Positions 50,261 to 59,724 of a stretch of DNA of 64,000 nt are shown here, piece by piece (the stretch's first letter is position 1; each line of letters begins with the position of its first letter). Origin of the DNA: Hymenobacter plasmatis (GTDB lineage: Bacteria; Bacteroidota; Bacteroidia; Cytophagales; Hymenobacteraceae); NCBI RefSeq assembly GCF_020711255.1, contig NZ_JAJFAW010000025.1, positions 1 to 64,000 of the forward strand. The letters are read 5' to 3'. The notes under the pieces are model-generated. The model did no database searches. It had not been told where the DNA came from and saw only the letters and a list, made by a program, of their open reading frames with translations. Both the position numbers and the translations under genes were made by a program.

Positions 50261-51653
50261 GGGCGGGCGAGTTTGGGGCGGATGAGGTTTGCAGAAAGCT
50301 TTCGCTGTCGACCAGGTACTGGCCGTTGGTGGCCACGTCTTCGGTGCCGCTCAGGCCCTGCCGGATTTGCACCTGCGTGCCCGTGCGCTGGCCGACCAGC
50401 ACCGTGACGGGCACGAACGTGGGGCCGCGCCGCACAAAGGCGACCTGGCGGGTGCCGAGGTCCACGACGGCGGCGCGCGGCAGCCACCAGCCGCTGGTGG
50501 CCGCGCTCGTCAGCCGGGCGGTGAGGCGGGTACCGCGCCGCAGCAGCCCCTTGGGGTTGGGCAACGACACGCGCACGGCCGGCGTGCTGGCCCCGTTCCG
50601 GTAGGTGGGCTCGACCAGCTCCACGCGGGCGCTCAGGGGATGGGTGGGGTCCCCATCCACAAGCACCTGCAGCGTCTGGCCGGGGCGCAGCTGGGCCTGC
50701 TCGCCGGGCCCGGGCTGGAACAGGCCCCACACCTGCGCGGTGTTCATGACCTGAAACAGGGTCTGCCCGGCGCTTACGTAGCCGCCTTCCTGCAGCGTGA
50801 GCGCCGTGGTTGGTGGGGAAGCAGATGCGGTGGCGGGGGCTGCTTCGCCCGAGCCCATGGCCGAGGCACCACCCATGCCACTACCAGCCGGGGCGCTGGC
50901 TCCGCCCATGCCGGCGGGAGACGGCGGGGCTGGTGACGCTGCGGCCACCGCGTTTTCGACCACGTACCCGTCGTAGGGACTGAATACGGCCACCCGGTAG
51001 TCGGGGCGTCGGGTGCGGGCCAGGGCGCGCAGCTGGCTTTCGCTCAACCCCAGCAGGCGCAGCTTCTGCCGGGCCCCGTTGACCAGGACCGTGTTGTCGG
51101 CGTCGTTGCCCAATAAGAAGATGTACTCCTGCTCGGCCGTCACCAGTTCGGGGCTGTAGAGCTCCAGCAGCGTCTGGCCTTTGCGCACGGGCTGGTAGTT
51201 GAAGCGCACGAGCAGCCGCTCAATGCGGCCTCCCACGCGGGCGGCCACGGCCCGGCTCCGGCGCGGGTCGTAGTCGACCACGCCGGGCAGGGTGAGCGTA
51301 TCAGCAACGGCCCCCGAAGTGGGCCGCACGGTGGCGATGGCTGACACCACGGACCCGTTGGGTGACGTGACCAGGTGGCTCAGACCCGCGCCGGCCGTGT
51401 CGGCAGCTGCTTGGGTTGCGCCGCTGGCTTTGGGCACCAGGTCCATGCCGCAGATGGGGCACTGGCCGGGCGCGTCGCGCACGATTTGCGGGTGCATCGA
51501 GCAGGTGTACAGCTGCGCGGCGGCCGTGCCCACCGGTTGTGCGGGGGCCTGCCCGGCCGGACCATGGGCCTTGCCTTTGCAGCCGGCCAGCAGCGTGAGC
51601 AGCAGCACTACCTGCGCGCCGGCTCGCAGTTTATTGCTCCAGTTCCTGGTCAT
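50253..51653 (-). CDS. RND efflux periplasmic adaptor (CusB-like) with one HMBD domain
   Basis: The 466-residue protein has a lipoprotein-type signal (LLLTLLAGC) and one HMBD (YTCSMHPQIVRDAPGQCPICGMDL). The MFP barrel and lipoyl parts follow (RVGGRIERLLVRFNYQPVRKGQTLLELYSPELVTAEQEY; KGLLRRGTRLTARL). A Ser/Ala/Gly/Pro linker (about 235-270) is unusual. It overlaps TolC by 23 bp upstream and its partner adaptor by eight bases downstream. The two adaptors may form a mixed assembly. Confidence 0.85.
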   Translation of the reverse strand: MTRNWSNKLRAGAQVVLLLTLLAGCKGKAHGPAGQAPAQPVGTAAAQLYTCSMHPQIVRDAPGQCPICGMDLVPKASGATQAAADTAGAGLSHLVTSPNGSVVSAIATVRPTSGAVADTLTLPGVVDYDPRRSRAVAARVGGRIERLLVRFNYQPVRKGQTLLELYSPELVTAEQEYIFLLGNDADNTVLVNGARQKLRLLGLSESQLRALARTRRPDYRVAVFSPYDGYVVENAVAAASPAPPSPAGMGGASAPAGSGMGGASAMGSGEAAPATASASPPTTALTLQEGGYVSAGQTLFQVMNTAQVWGLFQPGPGEQAQLRPGQTLQVLVDGDPTHPLSARVELVEPTYRNGASTPAVRVSLPNPKGLLRRGTRLTARLTSAATSGWWLPRAAVVDLGTRQVAFVRRGPTFVPVTVLVGQRTGTQVQIRQGLSGTEDVATNGQYLVDSESFLQTSSAPNSPAHD

Positions 51654-52896
51654 AGCGCACGTGTAGGTTCATGAGTTCGGTTTGGGTGTCGAGGTACTGC
51701 AGGCGGGTTTGCAGCCAGGTCTCCAGGGCTTCGACCACGGCCGGCAGCTGGGCCGTGTTCTGCTGGTAGGCCAGCAGCGTCACCTGGTAATTCTTGCGCA
51801 GCGCGGGCAGGATGCCCTTTTCGTAGTTTTCCACCTGCTGGCGCTTAGTGCGCAAATCCGACTGCAGCGTGGTGATGCGGCCGGCCGCTTCGGTGAGCAG
51901 GCTGGCCCGCTGCTGCTGCACGGCCTGGGCCTCGTAGCCCAGGGCGGCGGTGTTGGCCTTGTACTCGCGGGAGGCCCACGGGGCGATGGGAAGCGTGACC
52001 ATGCCCATGAGGGAGAATTGGTTGGGCGTGACGCCCAAGCCGTTCATGTGGTCGTAGCGCACGCCGAAGTCGGGGCGGCGGCGGTTGGCTTCCACGTTCT
52101 GGTTGAGGCGCAGCACGGCCAGGGAGCGGTCGAGGCTGCGCACGTCGCTGCGCCGGCGGGACAGCGCCGCCGTATCGGGATAAGGACCGGCGAAGGCGGT
52201 GGGCAGCAGCGTGTCCACGGCAAACTCGCCTTCCGGGTCGCGGGCCATCAGCGTGTTCAGGGCAATGGTGTTCTGCCGCAGCTGCCCGTAGAGCTGCTCG
52301 TGGTCGTTGCCGTGCATGGCCAGCCGCGCCTGCGCCTGGTAGATGCTGCCCAGGGTGCTCTGGTTGTAGGGGTAGCGGGCCTGCGCCACCTTCAGCAGAA
52401 AGGCCAGCAGCTCCTCGCTTTCATCGAGCACTTTGAGCTTCTTCTCCAGCAGCACGCGGCCGTAGTAGAGGCTGCGGGCCTGCGCCCGCATCTGGTTGAA
52501 CATCGCCGTTTGGTCGGCCTGGTCCACGGCGGCCTGGCCGGCCAGGTATTCGCGCTTGGCCCGCTGCTTCACCGGGTTGGGAATCATCTGCTCCACCGAT
52601 ACCATCTGCATGCCCTCGCCTTGGCCGTTGTTCATTTCCTTGATGGGGCGCTGGTTGTAGGGCGTCATCCAGTAGCCGGCGCTCACCTTGGGCGCTTCCC
52701 AGCTGCTGGCGCCCGCCACGGCGGCCTGCTTGGCCTGGGCGCGGTAGCCGTACTGGCGCAGGGCCGGGTTGCGGCGCTCCACGGCCCGCAGCACTGAATC
52801 CAGCGGCAGCACCTGCTGGGCCCGAAGCGGCTGCCCGGCCAGGAGCAGCAGGGCCGGCAGTACACAGTATCTAAGTTTAGCGAACATGACTTTCAT
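51631..52896 (-). CDS. TolC-family outer-membrane efflux protein
   Basis: The 421-residue protein has a signal peptide (LLLLAGQPLRAQ) and the TolC plan. AVERRNPALRQYGYRAQAKQAAVAGA and LYYGRVLLEKKLKVLDESEELLAFLLKVAQARYPYNQSTLGSIYQAQARL are typical coiled-coil segments. The adjacent genes encode its adaptors and pump, so it is the outer-membrane exit duct of the Cus-like complex. It begins four bases after the pump gene stop. The 23-bp overlap with the adaptor gene confirms an operon. Confidence 0.85.
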   Translation of the reverse strand: MKVMFAKLRYCVLPALLLLAGQPLRAQQVLPLDSVLRAVERRNPALRQYGYRAQAKQAAVAGASSWEAPKVSAGYWMTPYNQRPIKEMNNGQGEGMQMVSVEQMIPNPVKQRAKREYLAGQAAVDQADQTAMFNQMRAQARSLYYGRVLLEKKLKVLDESEELLAFLLKVAQARYPYNQSTLGSIYQAQARLAMHGNDHEQLYGQLRQNTIALNTLMARDPEGEFAVDTLLPTAFAGPYPDTAALSRRRSDVRSLDRSLAVLRLNQNVEANRRRPDFGVRYDHMNGLGVTPNQFSLMGMVTLPIAPWASREYKANTAALGYEAQAVQQQRASLLTEAAGRITTLQSDLRTKRQQVENYEKGILPALRKNYQVTLLAYQQNTAQLPAVVEALETWLQTRLQYLDTQTELMNLHVRYDQELEQ

Positions 52897-52899
52897 GGC

Positions 52900-54792
52900 T
52901 TAATGCTTCACGGCCAGCACGTCGAGCTTGCCGAACTTGCGGAGCTCGTACTCCTTGGTCATGAGAAAAATCAGGGGCGTGACCAGCAAAATGTGGGTCG
53001 AGGAGGTGAACACCCCGCCAATCATGGGCAGCACGATGGGCAGCATCACGTCGGAGCCCGTGCCCGTGGCCCAGAGCACCGGCACCAGCCCGAACAGGGC
53101 CACCGACACGGTCATCAGCTTGGGCCGCAGCCGTTTGGCCGCCCCGTGAAACACGGCGTCCCGCAAATCCTGTTTCGTGATGGTTTCGCTGGAATTGCCC
53201 TTGGCGGCCACCAGCTGCTGCATGGCGTCGTTGAGGTAGATGACCATGATGACGCCCGTTTCCACGGCCAGCCCGAACAGGGCGATGAAGCCCACGGCCA
53301 CCGCCACCGAGAGGTGCACGCCGTAGAAATACACCATGTACGCCCCGCCAATCAGGGCGAAGGGGATGGTGACCAGGCTCAGCAGCGCCTCGCGCACCGA
53401 GTGGAAGGCGAAGTACAGGCAACCAAATATTACCAAAAGCACGATGGGCAGGATGAACAGCAGTGTCCGCTGCGAGCTAATCAGGTTCTCGTACTGCCCG
53501 CTCCACTCCAGGTAGCAGCCGGCCGGCAGCTTGCCCTGGATGCGCTGCACCCGCTCCATGGCTTCCTTCACGGTGCCGCCCAGGTCCCGGTCGCGCACGT
53601 TGAAGAGCACCGCCCCGCGCAGCTGCGCGTTCTCGGAGTTAATCATCGGCGGGCCGTTCACGAAGCGCAACTTGGCCACGGCCGAGAGCGGCACCGGCCC
53701 ATAGGCGGTGGTCTGGATGGGGATGCGGCCCAGCGCGGCCACGCTGTTGCGGAAGTCTTCGGCCAGGCGCACGTTGATGCTGAAGCGCCGCCGGCCTTCC
53801 ACGGTAGTAGCGACGGGCGCCCCGCCGATGGCCGTTTCCACCACTTCGTTCACTTGGTCCACGCTCAGACCGTAGCGGGCCAGCTGCGGCCGGTCAATAT
53901 CAATCTGCAGGTACTTGCCGCCGGTAATGGGGTCCACGTACAAATCCTGCACGCCGGGCACGCCGGTGAGCGCCGCCCGCACCCGCTGCGATACCTGGTA
54001 AATGGTATCAAGCTGCTGGCCATAGACTTTTACGCCCACGTCGGTGCGCACGCCGGTGCTCAGCATGTTGATGCGGTTGATGATGGGCTGCGTCCAGCCG
54101 TTGACCACGCCCGGAATCTGCAACTTTTCGTTGAGCTCGGCAATGAGCTTGGCCTTGGTCATGCCCGCCCGCCACTCGGCGCGGGGCTTGAGCTGAATGA
54201 TGGTTTCAATCATGCTCAGCGGGGCGTTGTCGGTGGCCGTGCTGGCCCGGCCGGCCTTGCCGAGCACGCCGGCTACTTCGGGCACCTGCTTGATAATCTT
54301 GTCCTGCACCTGCAGGATGCGCTTGACCTCCGTGTTCGACACGTCGGGCTGCGTGATGGGCATGAACAGAATCGAGCCCTCGTCGAGCGGGGGCATGAAC
54401 TCGGTGCCCAGACTCAGCAGCAGCGGGATGCTGATGGCCAGCAGCAACAGGTTGATGGCGATGGTGGTCTTGCGCCAGGTCAGGCACCAGTTGATGAGCG
54501 GGGCGTACACCCGCTCCAGGCCCCGGTTGATGGGATTCTGCTCCTCGGTTTTGAAGGTGCCCTTCATGAAAAAAGACAGCAGTACCGGGGCCAGCGTCAC
54601 GGCCAGCACCGCGTCGATGAGCAGGATAAAGGTCTTGGTGTAGGCCAGCGGGTGAAACAGCTTGCCCTCCTGCCCGGTGAGCAAAAATACCGGCAGGAAG
54701 GAAGCCACGATGATGATGGTGGAGAAGAAGATGCCCCGCGAGACCTGCTGGCTGGACTTCTCGATGATGGCGAGGCGCTCGTCGTTAGTCAT
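52900..54792 (-). CDS. RND pump (CusA/CzcA-like), C-terminal half encoded separately
   Basis: The 630-residue product begins MTNDERLAIIEKSSQQVSRGIFFSTIIIVASFLPVFLLTGQEGKLFHPLAYTKTF. In CusA this is the region after the TM4-TM5 cytoplasmic loop. It continues through the periplasmic porter domain (VDPITGGKYLQIDIDRP) to the last helices (FALIGGAYMVYFYGVHLSVAVAVGFIALFGLAVETGVIMVIYL). The start overlaps the stop of the N-terminal half by eight bases (ATGACTAA). It therefore represents a two-piece pump or a frameshifted gene. The residues otherwise look intact. Confidence 0.8.
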   Translation of the reverse strand: MTNDERLAIIEKSSQQVSRGIFFSTIIIVASFLPVFLLTGQEGKLFHPLAYTKTFILLIDAVLAVTLAPVLLSFFMKGTFKTEEQNPINRGLERVYAPLINWCLTWRKTTIAINLLLLAISIPLLLSLGTEFMPPLDEGSILFMPITQPDVSNTEVKRILQVQDKIIKQVPEVAGVLGKAGRASTATDNAPLSMIETIIQLKPRAEWRAGMTKAKLIAELNEKLQIPGVVNGWTQPIINRINMLSTGVRTDVGVKVYGQQLDTIYQVSQRVRAALTGVPGVQDLYVDPITGGKYLQIDIDRPQLARYGLSVDQVNEVVETAIGGAPVATTVEGRRRFSINVRLAEDFRNSVAALGRIPIQTTAYGPVPLSAVAKLRFVNGPPMINSENAQLRGAVLFNVRDRDLGGTVKEAMERVQRIQGKLPAGCYLEWSGQYENLISSQRTLLFILPIVLLVIFGCLYFAFHSVREALLSLVTIPFALIGGAYMVYFYGVHLSVAVAVGFIALFGLAVETGVIMVIYLNDAMQQLVAAKGNSSETITKQDLRDAVFHGAAKRLRPKLMTVSVALFGLVPVLWATGTGSDVMLPIVLPMIGGVFTSSTHILLVTPLIFLMTKEYELRKFGKLDVLAVKH

Positions 54793-56140
54793 GGCGGACG
54801 GGTTCAGGGGTGGAAATAGAAGCGGCGGCAACGGGCGAAGAATCAGGCGGAGCACCCGCCGCGGCGGCTTCTTCGGCGGCCTGGTGCAGGGCCAGGTTGC
54901 GGTAGGCATTCTCGGCCATCACGATGCCGTTGTCGACGATGACCCCGATGGCCAGGGCGATGCCGGTGAGCGACATGATGTTGGAAGAGATGCCAAAGGC
55001 GTTGAGCAGAATGAAGCTGGCGGCGATGGTAATGGGGATTTGCAGCAGGATGCTCAGGGCGCTGCGCCAGTGAAAGAGGAATACCAGCACCACCAGCGAC
55101 ACCACGGCCATTTCCTCCAGCAGCGTGTGCTGGATGTTGGCCACCGACTCCTCAATCAGCCCACTGCGGTCGTACACGATGTTGAACGACACGCCCGCCG
55201 GCAGGCCCTTGGCTACCTCCGTCATCTTGGCCTTCACACGGGTAATCACGTCGTCGGCGTTTTCGCCGTAGCGCATCACCACGATGCCGCCCACCACTTC
55301 GCCCTCGCCGTTGTGGTCGAAGATGCCCAGGCGGCTCTCGCCCGTCATCTGCACCGTGCCCAGGTCCTTGAGCCGCAGCGGCACCCCGCCGGCGCGGGTA
55401 AGCACCGGCACGTTTTCCAGCGTGGCCACGTCCTGGATGTAGCCGCTGGTCTTGATGATGTAGCCGACACTGGCCTGCTCAAACTTGCGCCCGCCGGCCT
55501 CATTGTTGTTGCTGCGCACCGCGGCCAGCACCTGCGGCAGCGTTACGTTGTAGTAGGTGAGCTTGGTGGGGTCCACCGTCACCTGGTACTCGGGCTGAAA
55601 GCCGCCGAAGCTGGCCACCTCGCTCACGCCGGCTACGGTTTGCAGGCCGAACTTCACGTACCAGTCCTGCAGGGCGCGCTGCTCGCCCAGGTCCAGCTTA
55701 GGGGCGTTGAGCGTGTACCAGAGCACGTGGCCCACGCCGGTGCCGTCGGGCCCGAGGGTGGGCGTGATGCCGGCCGGCAGCAGGCGCTGCGCGTAGTTGA
55801 GCCGTTCCAGTACCCGCTCGCGGGCCCAGTAGATGTCCGTGTTGTCGTTGAAGATGACGTACACGAAGCTCATGCCGAACATGGAGGCCGCGCGCACGGC
55901 CCGCACCTGGGCCAGCCCCTGCAGGTTGGTCACCAGCGGGTAAGTCACCTGGTCTTCGATAATCTGCGGGCTGCGGCCCATCCACTCGGTGAAGACAATG
56001 ACCTGGTTTTCGGACAGGTCGGGGATGGCGTCAATCTTGCTGGCCCGCACCGAAAACGCGCCCCACACGAGGAGCCCGGCGGCGACCAGCAGCACCAGCA
56101 CCCGATTCCGCAGGGAAAAGGAAATGAGTTGCTCTATCAT
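54785..56140 (-). CDS. RND pump (CusA/CzcA-like), N-terminal half encoded separately
   Basis: The 451 residues begin MIEQLISFSLRNRVLVLLVAAGLLVWGAFSVRASKIDAIPDLSENQVIVFTEWMGRSP, the CusA/CzcA start. They reach TM4 (SLTGIALAIGVIVDNGIVMAENAYRNL) with the conserved Asp and Glu. An Ala/Ser/Pro tail of about 35 residues follows TM4 and ends in HD-stop. A full-length HME pump is about 1040 residues, so this is the first half. The split falls in a cytoplasmic loop, which allows both halves to insert correctly. A programmed -1 shift or assembly error are alternatives. Confidence 0.8.
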   Translation of the reverse strand: MIEQLISFSLRNRVLVLLVAAGLLVWGAFSVRASKIDAIPDLSENQVIVFTEWMGRSPQIIEDQVTYPLVTNLQGLAQVRAVRAASMFGMSFVYVIFNDNTDIYWARERVLERLNYAQRLLPAGITPTLGPDGTGVGHVLWYTLNAPKLDLGEQRALQDWYVKFGLQTVAGVSEVASFGGFQPEYQVTVDPTKLTYYNVTLPQVLAAVRSNNNEAGGRKFEQASVGYIIKTSGYIQDVATLENVPVLTRAGGVPLRLKDLGTVQMTGESRLGIFDHNGEGEVVGGIVVMRYGENADDVITRVKAKMTEVAKGLPAGVSFNIVYDRSGLIEESVANIQHTLLEEMAVVSLVVLVFLFHWRSALSILLQIPITIAASFILLNAFGISSNIMSLTGIALAIGVIVDNGIVMAENAYRNLALHQAAEEAAAAGAPPDSSPVAAASISTPEPVRHD

Positions 56141-56308
56141 GGAGAAACAGCAGGAAAAGCGAAGCGTCGGCAAGCCGGAAACCCCAGCGGGGACCTCGGC
56201 GGGCACCGTGGGCACAAAGGCCCGGACGCGGGGGCGGCCCGACCGCCGGGGCCGGACGCACCAAAGCCCCAGCGCCAACCAGCGTGGGGAACAGAGCAAC
56301 CCGAAAAG

Positions 56309-56704
56309 CTAGACTAAAAAGGCGTGCCCGCGCACGTAGGCCGGGCACTCGGGCGGCGGGGCGGCGTGCAGCTGCAGGTTGACGGCCGGCTCATCGGCCG
56401 GATAAGCCATTTGCGCGAGCTGCCAGACCAGCCGCAGCACGGCCGGGGCCGGCACCACGTCGGGGGCCTGCAGCTGGAAGTGGGCGGCCGAAAGCTTGAT
56501 GTCCTTCAGCGCGCTGCTCACTTTCTTATCGTGGCAGCAGCGCCCGGCGGGCTTGCCCGTGTCCTGGCAGCAGCAGTTGGTGTCGCTGCCTTGCGCCACC
56601 GAAACCGCCGTCAGCTCCTGCCCACAGAAGTGCATGCTGTACACCAGGCCGGGGCTGGACAGCAAATAGCTAAAGAGCAGAAACAGACTAACGAAACGCT
56701 TCAC
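56309..56704 (-). CDS. HYC_CC_PP family secreted protein
   Basis: The 131 residues have a signal peptide (MKRFVSLFLLFSYLLSSPGLVYS) followed by MHFCGQELTAVSV, NCCCQDTGKPAGRCCHDKK and, near the C-terminus, AAPPPEC. These are the elements after which the HYC_CC_PP family is named (here HFC for HYC). The cysteine cluster is a probable copper ligand set. It is the first gene of the minus-strand efflux run, 168 bp before the pump. The family has no known biochemistry. Confidence 0.75.
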   Translation of the reverse strand: MKRFVSLFLLFSYLLSSPGLVYSMHFCGQELTAVSVAQGSDTNCCCQDTGKPAGRCCHDKKVSSALKDIKLSAAHFQLQAPDVVPAPAVLRLVWQLAQMAYPADEPAVNLQLHAAPPPECPAYVRGHAFLV

Positions 56705-57066
56705 GCAGGAATGGGTCCAGGGAAACCCGGATTGTTTGCAAAGTACGGGAACCCCGCCCAGATGTTATTAACAGGATTTCTCCGCAATGGTGCAAGATTC
56801 TTCATCCGCCAGGTTGTCGCCCTACCCGATGCTGCTAAGGTCGGCTCAACCAGGAAGACGCCGGACGTAGCCGGCAAAAGGCGCAGGAATCAAGCGCGGG
56901 GCGGAAAAGAATGAGCGCATTGGCGGTAAGCTGGCCGTCAAATTATGCAATTCTGCGGCGGTATTTAGTACCAACTTCGCCCTTCGGCAGCCGTTCCTTT
57001 GTAGCGTGATTATGGGCTTTCGCCAACTGGCTAAACCGCTCAAAAACCACTCCTTACGCCGCTTTT
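56705..57066. other. Divergent intergenic region between efflux run and copA-like gene
   Basis: No gene is supported. The region must hold the promoters for both divergent transcription units, the natural place for copper-responsive control. I found no clear TAnnTTTG box or palindrome. Confidence 0.4.
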
Positions 57067-59334
57067 ATGGAACCTGCCACCAAAACCGAAACCCTCGACA
57101 TCGAAGGCATGACCTGCGCCTCGTGCGCGTCCGCCGTCGAGAAGTCGCTCAGCCGTACGCCCGGCGTGCAGCGGGCCATGGTCAACTTTGCCACCGAGAA
57201 GGCCACCGTGGACTACCTACCCACCCAGGCTTCCCCGGCTACGCTCAAGGAAGCCGTCATTAACGCCGGCTACGGCGTAATGGAGCGCGCCCCCGACACC
57301 AGCGCCGCCGAGCGCAGCGCCGAAATCGACCGCCAGAAGGCCGTGGCTTACCAGAAGCTCAAGCGCCGATTCGGTGTGGCCGTGGGCCTGGCCGTCATCA
57401 TCATGCCCCTGAGCATGCTCATGCTCTGGCCGGCCATGATGGCGCGCATTAACATGCAGTGGCTCAACTACGCCCTGCTGCTGCTCACCCTGCCCGTGCT
57501 GGGCTACAGCGGGCGCGAGTTCTACGAATCGGCCTGGAACGGCTTCAAGCACCGGGCCGCCAACATGGACACGCTTATTGCCGTGGGCACCGGCGCGGCC
57601 TTCCTCTACAGCCTGGCGGCTACCGTAGTGCCCGGCTTTTTCACCAGCCGTGGCCTGATGCCCGAGGTGTACTACGACACGACGGCCACCATCATTGCCC
57701 TGATTCTGCTGGGCAAGGTACTGGAGCTGCGCGCTAAAACCCAGACCTCGGCCGCCATGCGCAGCCTCATTGGCCTGCAAGCTAAAACCGCCCGCGTGGT
57801 GCGGCCCGATGGCGCGGAAGTCGACGTGCCCATCGAGCAGGTGCAGCTCGGCGACTTAGTGGTGGTGCGCCCCGGCGAGAAGGTGGCCACCGACGGCCTC
57901 ATTACCGAAGGTAGCTCGGCCCTCGACGAGGCTATGCTCACGGGCGAAAGCCTGCCGGTGCAGAAGCAGGCCGGTGACCCGGTATTCGGGGCCACGCTCA
58001 ACAAAACCGGCTCCTTCCGCTTTCGGGTGACCAAAGTGGGGGCCGACACCATGCTCTCGCAGATTGTGAAGCTGGTGGAGGATGCCCAGGGCAGCCGCGC
58101 CCCCATTCAGCGGCTGGCCGATAAGGTCAGCGCCATCTTCGTGCCCACGGTGGTGGTCATTGCCATTCTCACGTTCGTGCTGTGGTTTGATTTGGCCCCG
58201 GCCGGAACCCGCCTGCCGCTGGCGCTGGTCAACTTCGTGGCCGTGCTCATTATTGCCTGCCCCTGTGCGCTGGGGCTGGCCACGCCCACGGCCATCATGG
58301 TGAGCACCGGCAAGGGCGCGGAGCACGGCGTACTCATCCGCAATGCCGAGGCGCTGGAAAAGGCGTACCAGGTAAACACGGTGCTGCTCGATAAAACCGG
58401 CACCATTACCCGCGGCGAGCCCGCCGTAACGGATTTCTGGACGCTGCCCGACCAGGAACATAACCGACTGCTGCAAGTGGTGGCCGCCGTGGAACGCCAG
58501 AGCGAGCACCCGCTGGCCGAGGCCGTGGTGCGCCACGCCGAGGCGCAGGGCGCGGCCAGCCTGACGGCGACCGGCTTCCGGGCCGTGGAAGGCAAAGGGG
58601 CCGCCGCCACCGTGAGCGGCCAGGCCGTGCTCATCGGCAACCGCCGCCTGCTGGCCGACGAAAGTGTGAACCTTCCCCCCACTCTCATTGCCCAGGCCGA
58701 GCAGCTGCTGAGCCAGGCCAAAACCGTGCTCTACATCGCCGTGGCTGGCCAGGCCGTGGGCCTGTTAGGCGTGGCCGATACCGTGCGCGACACGTCGGCC
58801 ACGGCCATCAAAAAGCTGCAGGCTCTGGGGATTGAGGTGGTGATGATGACGGGCGACAACGCCGAAACGGCCGCCCAGGTGGCCGGGCAGGTGGGCATCA
58901 CGCGCTTCTTCGCCGAGGTGCTGCCCGCCGATAAAGCCGGCAAGGTGAAGGAGCTGCAGGCCGAAGGCCGCATCGTGGCCATGGTCGGCGACGGCATCAA
59001 CGACGCGCCCGCGCTGGCTCAGGCCGACATCGGGCTGGCCATCGGCTCGGGAACCGACGTGGCGATGGAGGCGGCCGGCATCACGCTCATGCGCTCCGAC
59101 CTGAACGGGGTGGTGACGGCCATTGAGCTGAGTCGCCAGACCATCCGCACCATCAAGCAGAACCTGTTTTTCGCCTTCGTCTACAACACGCTGGGCATTC
59201 CCGTCGCGGCCGGGCTGCTGTACCCCTTCTTTGGCATCCTGCTCTCGCCCATGCTGGCGGCCGGGGCCATGGCCCTGAGTTCGGTGTCGGTGCTGACCAA
59301 CTCGCTGCGCCTGCGCTCCTTCGACAATCATTAA
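57067..59334 (+). CDS. CopA-type Cu(I)-exporting P1B ATPase
   Basis: The 755-residue protein starts with an HMA domain (IEGMTCASCASAVEKS; Cys17, Cys20). Eight transmembrane helices follow, with the CPC metal site (Cys398-Pro-Cys400 in IIACPCALGLATPTA). The phosphorylated Asp442 lies in DKTGTIT, and SEHPLAEAVVRHA and GDGINDAPAL (Asp642) are also present. All catalytic motifs are intact. It exports monovalent copper from the cytoplasm. It starts a plus-strand operon with a cupredoxin and an HMA-AraC regulator. Confidence 0.95.
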   Translation: MEPATKTETLDIEGMTCASCASAVEKSLSRTPGVQRAMVNFATEKATVDYLPTQASPATLKEAVINAGYGVMERAPDTSAAERSAEIDRQKAVAYQKLKRRFGVAVGLAVIIMPLSMLMLWPAMMARINMQWLNYALLLLTLPVLGYSGREFYESAWNGFKHRAANMDTLIAVGTGAAFLYSLAATVVPGFFTSRGLMPEVYYDTTATIIALILLGKVLELRAKTQTSAAMRSLIGLQAKTARVVRPDGAEVDVPIEQVQLGDLVVVRPGEKVATDGLITEGSSALDEAMLTGESLPVQKQAGDPVFGATLNKTGSFRFRVTKVGADTMLSQIVKLVEDAQGSRAPIQRLADKVSAIFVPTVVVIAILTFVLWFDLAPAGTRLPLALVNFVAVLIIACPCALGLATPTAIMVSTGKGAEHGVLIRNAEALEKAYQVNTVLLDKTGTITRGEPAVTDFWTLPDQEHNRLLQVVAAVERQSEHPLAEAVVRHAEAQGAASLTATGFRAVEGKGAAATVSGQAVLIGNRRLLADESVNLPPTLIAQAEQLLSQAKTVLYIAVAGQAVGLLGVADTVRDTSATAIKKLQALGIEVVMMTGDNAETAAQVAGQVGITRFFAEVLPADKAGKVKELQAEGRIVAMVGDGINDAPALAQADIGLAIGSGTDVAMEAAGITLMRSDLNGVVTAIELSRQTIRTIKQNLFFAFVYNTLGIPVAAGLLYPFFGILLSPMLAAGAMALSSVSVLTNSLRLRSFDNH

Positions 59335-59346
59335 TTCCGCTCTGCT

Positions 59347-59724
59347 ATGGATACCCCCGCCATTATCGTCACCGTCGCCGGCCTGGCCCTTGCTGGGTTT
59401 GTGCTGTGGTACTTCTTTTTTTCGGCCCGCCAGACGGCCAGCGCCGTGTCTACTTCCGGCGGTGTGCAGGAGGTGGCCATCACCGTAAAGGGTGGCTACT
59501 CGCCCGACGTGATTGAGGTAGAGCGCGGCAAGCCCGTGCAGCTGAGCTTCTACCGCGACGAGGAAAACAGCTGTTCGGAGGAGCTGCTGATGCCCGATTT
59601 CAGCATCCGCCGCGACCTGCCCGCGTTCAAAACCACGCTGGTGGAGTTGCTGCCCAAAGAAGTCGGGACATTTACCTTCACCTGCGGCATGGGCATGCTG
59701 CGGGGTAGCTTAGTGGTGAAATAA
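59347..59724 (+). CDS. Membrane-anchored cupredoxin-domain protein
   Basis: The 125 residues have one N-terminal helix (IIVTVAGLALAGFVLWYFFF) and a cupredoxin domain: VAITVKGGYSPDVIEVERGKPVQLSFYRDEENSCSEELLMPDF, then VGTFTFTCGMGMLRGSLVVK. The closing FxCGMxMxRG holds the Cys and Met ligands seen in related copper-ATPase partners. It lies 12 bp after the ATPase and one base before the next gene (TAATG overlap). A periplasmic copper acceptor is likely. Confidence 0.85.
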   Translation: MDTPAIIVTVAGLALAGFVLWYFFFSARQTASAVSTSGGVQEVAITVKGGYSPDVIEVERGKPVQLSFYRDEENSCSEELLMPDFSIRRDLPAFKTTLVELLPKEVGTFTFTCGMGMLRGSLVVK

